From contig CBEVZC010000115.1 of NCBI GenBank assembly GCA_965554225.1, positions 1 through 9,972 on the forward strand: 9,972 bases of DNA, read 5' to 3'. A program made the position numbers and the translations under genes. This stretch comes from BMS3ABIN04 sp965554225. GTDB taxonomy: Bacteria; Bacteroidota; Ignavibacteria; Ignavibacteriales; Melioribacteraceae. How positions within the stretch are numbered: position 1 is the stretch's first letter; each line of letters opens with the position of its first letter. The notes beneath the pieces were generated by a model. That model had not been told where the DNA came from. It searched no databases and was given only the letters and a program-made list of their open reading frames with translations. Shown here one piece after another: positions 6,844 to 9,972 of the stretch.

Positions 6844-6933
6844 AATATTATTAGTTTAGAATAATAAAATCTTTTGTTTACTTGAAGTTCTGCAAAACAT
6901 TATTATCTTGGTTCATAACAAAAAAACATCTTA
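6844..6933. promoter_or_regulatory. Divergent control region between the sigma factor and TolB/TPR genes
   Basis: These 90 bases must hold the promoters of both genes unless one is transcribed from further away. For the plus strand a sigma70-like candidate is TTTACT at 6877-6882, an 18-base spacer and TATTAT at 6901-6906, which would start about 20 bases before ATG 6934. A 7-bp inverted repeat, TATTATT (6846-6852) and AATAATA (6860-6866), lies just upstream of the sigma factor start and could be an operator or a leader hairpin, although AT-rich DNA yields such repeats by chance. Neither gene has a clear Shine-Dalgarno. Confidence 0.35.
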
Positions 6934-8802
6934 ATGTCTTTCTTTAACGAAATAAAAGATCGTAAAGTCAGGAAATATCTGGCAATTTATATCAGCGCAT
7001 GTATTACTACTTTAGGACTTGTTCATTTATTTAGCTTTAGATACTACCTGCCTAGTTATATTTTTGATACTCTCCTTGTTTTACTCATTTTCGGATTTGT
7101 TAATATATTTTTATTCGCTTGGTATCATGGCAAAGAAGGAAAACAAAAGGTAAAAATCCGGGAATATTTTCTCCATAGCGGAATTTTGATCATTGCAATT
7201 GTCGCTGCTTATTTGTTCGCACATCGCGGACCTTTTAAGATATTGCCGCTGAATGCAAAAACTGTTGCCGTATTACCTTTTAACAATATGAGCTCTTCAA
7301 AAGAAGATGAATATTTTAGCGATGGGCTAACAGATGATATCTTAACACAATTGTCAAAAATTTCCAAATTACAAGTAATTTCGAGAACTTCGGTAATGAA
7401 ATATAAAAATACCGAATCAACTATTCCGGAGATTGGGAAAGAGCTTGGTGCCGGATCAATTTTGGAAGGAAGCGTAAGAAGAGAAGGGAAAAAAATAAGA
7501 ATTACCGCTCAATTAATTAATGCCGGTAATGATGAACATATCTGGGCAGAAACTTTTGATAGAAATATTAATGATGTTTTCGAAGTTCAATCCGAAATTG
7601 CAGAATTGATAGCTGAAAATTTAGAAGTTAAGTTAGCCCCCAAAGAAAAATTATTAATAAAAACAAAACCAACCGGAAATATTGAAGCATACGCATTTTA
7701 CTTAAAAGGTCATGATTATGCCACAAAATACACAGATAAAGATAATAATAAAGCTATAGAATTTTACAAAAAGGCTTTGGTTATCGATCCAAACTATGCA
7801 TTAGCTTATGCAGGTTTGGCTTCGGCATACGATCAAAAAGTAAGAAGATATTATTACCCCGATACATGGAGAGATTCGGCTATTACAATGAGCAGGAAAG
7901 CATTATCGTTGAATCCCGATTTAGCCGAAGGTCACTCTTCACTCGCAAAAAGTTATGAAGCAAAGGGAAATTATAAATTAGCAAAGTATCATTACGAAGA
8001 AGCAATTAAACTAAACCCAAGTTATTATGCTGCAATCTATAATTTAGGAGTAGTACATTTTAATGAAGGAAATTTAGACAAAGCTTATCAATTATTAAGA
8101 AAATCAATAACTTTAGAACCGGATAATGTGTTCGGATATATAGTTTTGGGTGCAATTTACCAAAAGTTTGATTGTAATAATTTAGCATTAATGTGGTTTA
8201 ATAAAGCGCTTGAATTAGAACCTAAAAATTTACTGGCACATGTTTATTTAATCGATCAATATATTCTAATGAAGAATTTTAATAAAGCTGAAACATATTT
8301 TAACAAATTAATTAATTACTCACCCAAATGGGCTTTCGGATTGTCACTGGGTGGAAAATTGAAAATGCTGAAAAAACAATACAAAAGCGCTTTAAGTTAT
8401 TTAGATAAGTCACTTGCTATTACAAATGGTAAAAAAGAGTATGATTACGGATACACTCTAATTAAACTAAACAAAGTAGCAGAAGGGAAAAAGATTGTAA
8501 TGAACGAAATTGCAAGTTATGTAAAGGCAGTCGAGGAGGAACCGGATGAATCAAACATTGGTGAAAAAAGCTTAGCTGATATGTATGCTATTCTTGGTGA
8601 TAAGAAAAGGTCATTAGATTGGCTTAATAGAGCTGTGGAAAAAGGCTGGGTTGAATATCGACAAAATTTAGTCTATCCTTATTTAGATTCGGTCAAAAGC
8701 GAATTCCAATTTCAAAACCTGATTTCTGAAATGAAAATAAGAATAGACTCTATGAAAGCAATCTTACAAAAAGAAAATTCGACTTGGGAAGAATGTAATT
8801 GA
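6934..8802 (+). CDS. Membrane-anchored TolB-like / TPR protein, putative sensor partner of the ECF sigma factor
   Basis: The short N-terminus MSFFNEIKDRKVRKYLAIY resembles the FFxELKRRxVxRxAxxY opening known in TolB-like/TPR proteins. TM segments follow at ~14-34, ~41-64 and ~79-96. The basic N-terminus and the basic loop HGKEGKQKVKIR point to the cytoplasm, which puts the rest in the periplasm. A TolB-like (FlgO/CyaB-type) domain covers ~108-235: TVAVLPFNNMSSSKEDEYFS, DGLTDDILTQLSKI, ILEGSVRREGKKIRITAQLI, then HIWAETFDR. TPRs run from ~250 to ~495 (for example NNKAIEFYKKALVIDPNYAL), and a conserved tail ends in RIDSMK. No kinase or cyclase catalytic motif is present. ATG 6934 is the only start that keeps the N-terminal motif. 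It is divergent from the sigma factor and is a paralogue of the 3-485 fragment. A role as an envelope sensor controlling the sigma factor is inferred; a scaffold role is also possible. Confidence 0.9.
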   Translation: MSFFNEIKDRKVRKYLAIYISACITTLGLVHLFSFRYYLPSYIFDTLLVLLIFGFVNIFLFAWYHGKEGKQKVKIREYFLHSGILIIAIVAAYLFAHRGPFKILPLNAKTVAVLPFNNMSSSKEDEYFSDGLTDDILTQLSKISKLQVISRTSVMKYKNTESTIPEIGKELGAGSILEGSVRREGKKIRITAQLINAGNDEHIWAETFDRNINDVFEVQSEIAELIAENLEVKLAPKEKLLIKTKPTGNIEAYAFYLKGHDYATKYTDKDNNKAIEFYKKALVIDPNYALAYAGLASAYDQKVRRYYYPDTWRDSAITMSRKALSLNPDLAEGHSSLAKSYEAKGNYKLAKYHYEEAIKLNPSYYAAIYNLGVVHFNEGNLDKAYQLLRKSITLEPDNVFGYIVLGAIYQKFDCNNLALMWFNKALELEPKNLLAHVYLIDQYILMKNFNKAETYFNKLINYSPKWAFGLSLGGKLKMLKKQYKSALSYLDKSLAITNGKKEYDYGYTLIKLNKVAEGKKIVMNEIASYVKAVEEEPDESNIGEKSLADMYAILGDKKRSLDWLNRAVEKGWVEYRQNLVYPYLDSVKSEFQFQNLISEMKIRIDSMKAILQKENSTWEECN

Positions 8803-8805
8803 TTT

Positions 8806-8837
8806 TTAGTTATTAAAAACATCCTTAATTAAACTAA
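8806..8837. terminator. Imperfect AT-rich hairpin between convergent genes
   Basis: TTAGTTATTAA at 8806-8816 pairs with TTAAT (8825-8829) and AACTAA (8832-8837), with a 2-base bulge (8830-8831) and an 8-base loop. It fills the 31-bp gap between two convergent stop codons, the place where a shared terminator would be expected. It lacks a clear U tract downstream on either strand, and most pairs are A-T, so support is weak. Confidence 0.25.
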
Positions 8838-9961
8838 TTCCCCATTAATTCGCTGATAAATTGTAAATTCTTCGACTTGGAGTTTGAAATAATAATTTTT
8901 AGAACTGCCGTTAACGGAACTGAAATAAACATTCCTACAATTCCCCAAATATAGCCCCACAATAATAACGCAAGTAATATAACGAGTGGATTAAGTCCAA
9001 GTTTATTCCCGTATATTTTAGGTTCAACTATATTACCCATAATATTTTGTAAAACAGTTATTATACCGGCAATAATTAGTGCATATGTAAACGACTCATA
9101 TTGAATTAGCGCCATAATAGAAGGTAGAAGAACGGCAATTGCAGATCCGATATTAGGAATAAAATTTAGAACAAACGCTAATACTGCCCAAACAATTAAA
9201 AAGTCAACATCAAACAGCCACAAAACTAATGCGACTAATAGTCCCGTTATTAAACTTATCAATGTTTTAGTCGTTATATATTGCTGCACTTGATGAGTTA
9301 TATCTTTAAAGGTTTGCTCAATCTCTTTACCCTTCTCGGCTTCAATCTGTACCTCCACAGCTTCCACAAAACTGTCGTCGTTCTCATCCGCATCATTTAA
9401 TAAATTATTAACTGATTCAGTAGCGTGCGTTTGGATAAAACGTTTTTTTATTGCTTCAATAATTTTTTTATGTCCGCTGCTAACAAAAATGAAAAAGAAG
9501 AGCACAAAAAAGCTAGATGAAAAAATAGAAAGCGTTGATGAAAATAATCCGCTTGCTATTCCGCCATAATCAATATCCGCTAAAATAGATTTAATATTAA
9601 AATTTGCTAAAAGAGGTTCCGTAATTCCAAAAGATTTTGCAGCATTACTTACTATGCTGTTTAGCTTCTGTTCATAAACAGGCATAGTATCACCGAATTG
9701 AGAAAACGATTCAATAATAAATCTTGAAATACCCCAAATTAATAATATTATTATAATCAAATCTATAATAGTAGTAATGCTTTGCGGGAATTTTTTCTTT
9801 TCCAGATAATTATTGAACGGCTCAAAAATGAAGAACAAGAAATAAGCTATAACCAGCGGAATAAAAATAATTTGTAATTCTTTTAAAACAATAAATAAAA
9901 TTACAAGGGCAATAAAGGATAAACTGAATTTACCAACAGGATCGTATATTATTTTTTTCAT
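8834..9961 (-). CDS. AI-2E family (PerM/YdiK-like) multi-pass membrane transporter
   Basis: This inner-membrane protein belongs to the AI-2E transporter family (PF01594), whose members are linked to autoinducer export, ion/proton antiport or unknown substrates; the substrate here is unknown. Hydrophobic segments lie at ~14-47 (two), ~65-85, ~142-161, ~232-267 (two), ~272-285, ~291-310 and ~325-355. Family marks are FIPNIGSAIAVLLP at 267-280, the NIVEPKIYGNKLGLNPLVIL block at ~310-329 and GMFISVPLTAVLKI at 343-356. Between TM4 and TM5 the usual soluble helix carries an extra acidic stretch at ~188-216 (DADENDDSF, EVQIEAEKGKEIEQ), longer than I expect for the family. The 375 residues are otherwise near normal. 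ATG 9961 is preceded on its strand by a weak GAAG. It is convergent with the TolB/TPR gene, 31 bp apart, and apparently unrelated to it. Confidence 0.92.
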   Translation of the reverse strand: MKKIIYDPVGKFSLSFIALVILFIVLKELQIIFIPLVIAYFLFFIFEPFNNYLEKKKFPQSITTIIDLIIIILLIWGISRFIIESFSQFGDTMPVYEQKLNSIVSNAAKSFGITEPLLANFNIKSILADIDYGGIASGLFSSTLSIFSSSFFVLFFFIFVSSGHKKIIEAIKKRFIQTHATESVNNLLNDADENDDSFVEAVEVQIEAEKGKEIEQTFKDITHQVQQYITTKTLISLITGLLVALVLWLFDVDFLIVWAVLAFVLNFIPNIGSAIAVLLPSIMALIQYESFTYALIIAGIITVLQNIMGNIVEPKIYGNKLGLNPLVILLALLLWGYIWGIVGMFISVPLTAVLKIIISNSKSKNLQFISELMGN

Positions 9962-9972
9962 TTAACTTCAAA

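Noticed and set aside
6934..8802. Adenylate cyclase or protein kinase function, as in proteins with similar TolB/TPR regions
   Set aside because: No cyclase or kinase catalytic motif is visible; the N-terminal part is made of three membrane segments instead.
1..9972. CRISPR array, tRNA, rRNA or an intact insertion sequence
   Set aside because: No regularly spaced direct repeats, no cloverleaf-like sequence, no rRNA-like stretch and no full-length transposase were seen on either strand.

Overview
The window is AT-rich bacterial DNA using the standard code. It most likely comes from the Ignavibacteria or a related Bacteroidota/Chlorobi lineage. That placement is inferred from the low GC, the mix of TGGAG-type ribosome binding sites with genes lacking one, the TIGR02999-type ECF sigma factor, and the TolB-like/TPR protein. 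No marker gene here proves the taxon.

Layout: (1) Positions 3-485 are the 3' end of a TPR protein gene cut by the left edge; it is a paralogue of the TolB-like/TPR protein at 6934-8802. (2) Positions 560-811 hold a decayed C-terminal remnant of an IS1380-like DDE transposase. (3) About 490 bp without a convincing gene (812-1303) contain two well-formed hairpins or palindromes upstream of the next operon. (4) Positions 1304-5904 form a four-gene same-strand operon with gaps of 14, 15 and 30 bp. It encodes a membrane-fusion adaptor, an ABC ATPase, a MacB/FtsX-type permease and a TolC-like outer membrane channel, which together make a complete MacAB-TolC-type tripartite efflux machine with the NBD and permease on separate polypeptides. 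(5) Positions 5905-6279 are a gene-poor gap ending in an orphan ribosome binding site and a 14-codon frame. (6) Positions 6280-8802 are a divergent pair: an ECF sigma factor on the minus strand, and on the plus strand a three-TM protein with TolB-like and TPR domains that are predicted to be periplasmic. (7) Positions 8834-9961, on the minus strand, encode an AI-2E/PerM-type multi-pass membrane protein.

How the parts work together: the adaptor, ATPase, permease and outer membrane channel should assemble into one envelope-spanning pump. Its substrate cannot be read from sequence, and no dedicated regulator lies beside it. The ECF sigma factor and the TolB/TPR protein share a 90-bp divergent control region and are a plausible envelope-sensing transcription module. 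In other bacteria sigma factors of this group often sit next to Ser/Thr kinases with similar TolB/TPR sensor parts; here there is no kinase domain and no recognisable anti-sigma factor. The most interesting leads are this kinase-less module, its possible duplication on the left edge next to transposon debris, and the hairpins ahead of the efflux operon. I see no CRISPR array, tRNA, rRNA or intact mobile element, and nothing that I can claim as a clearly undescribed system.
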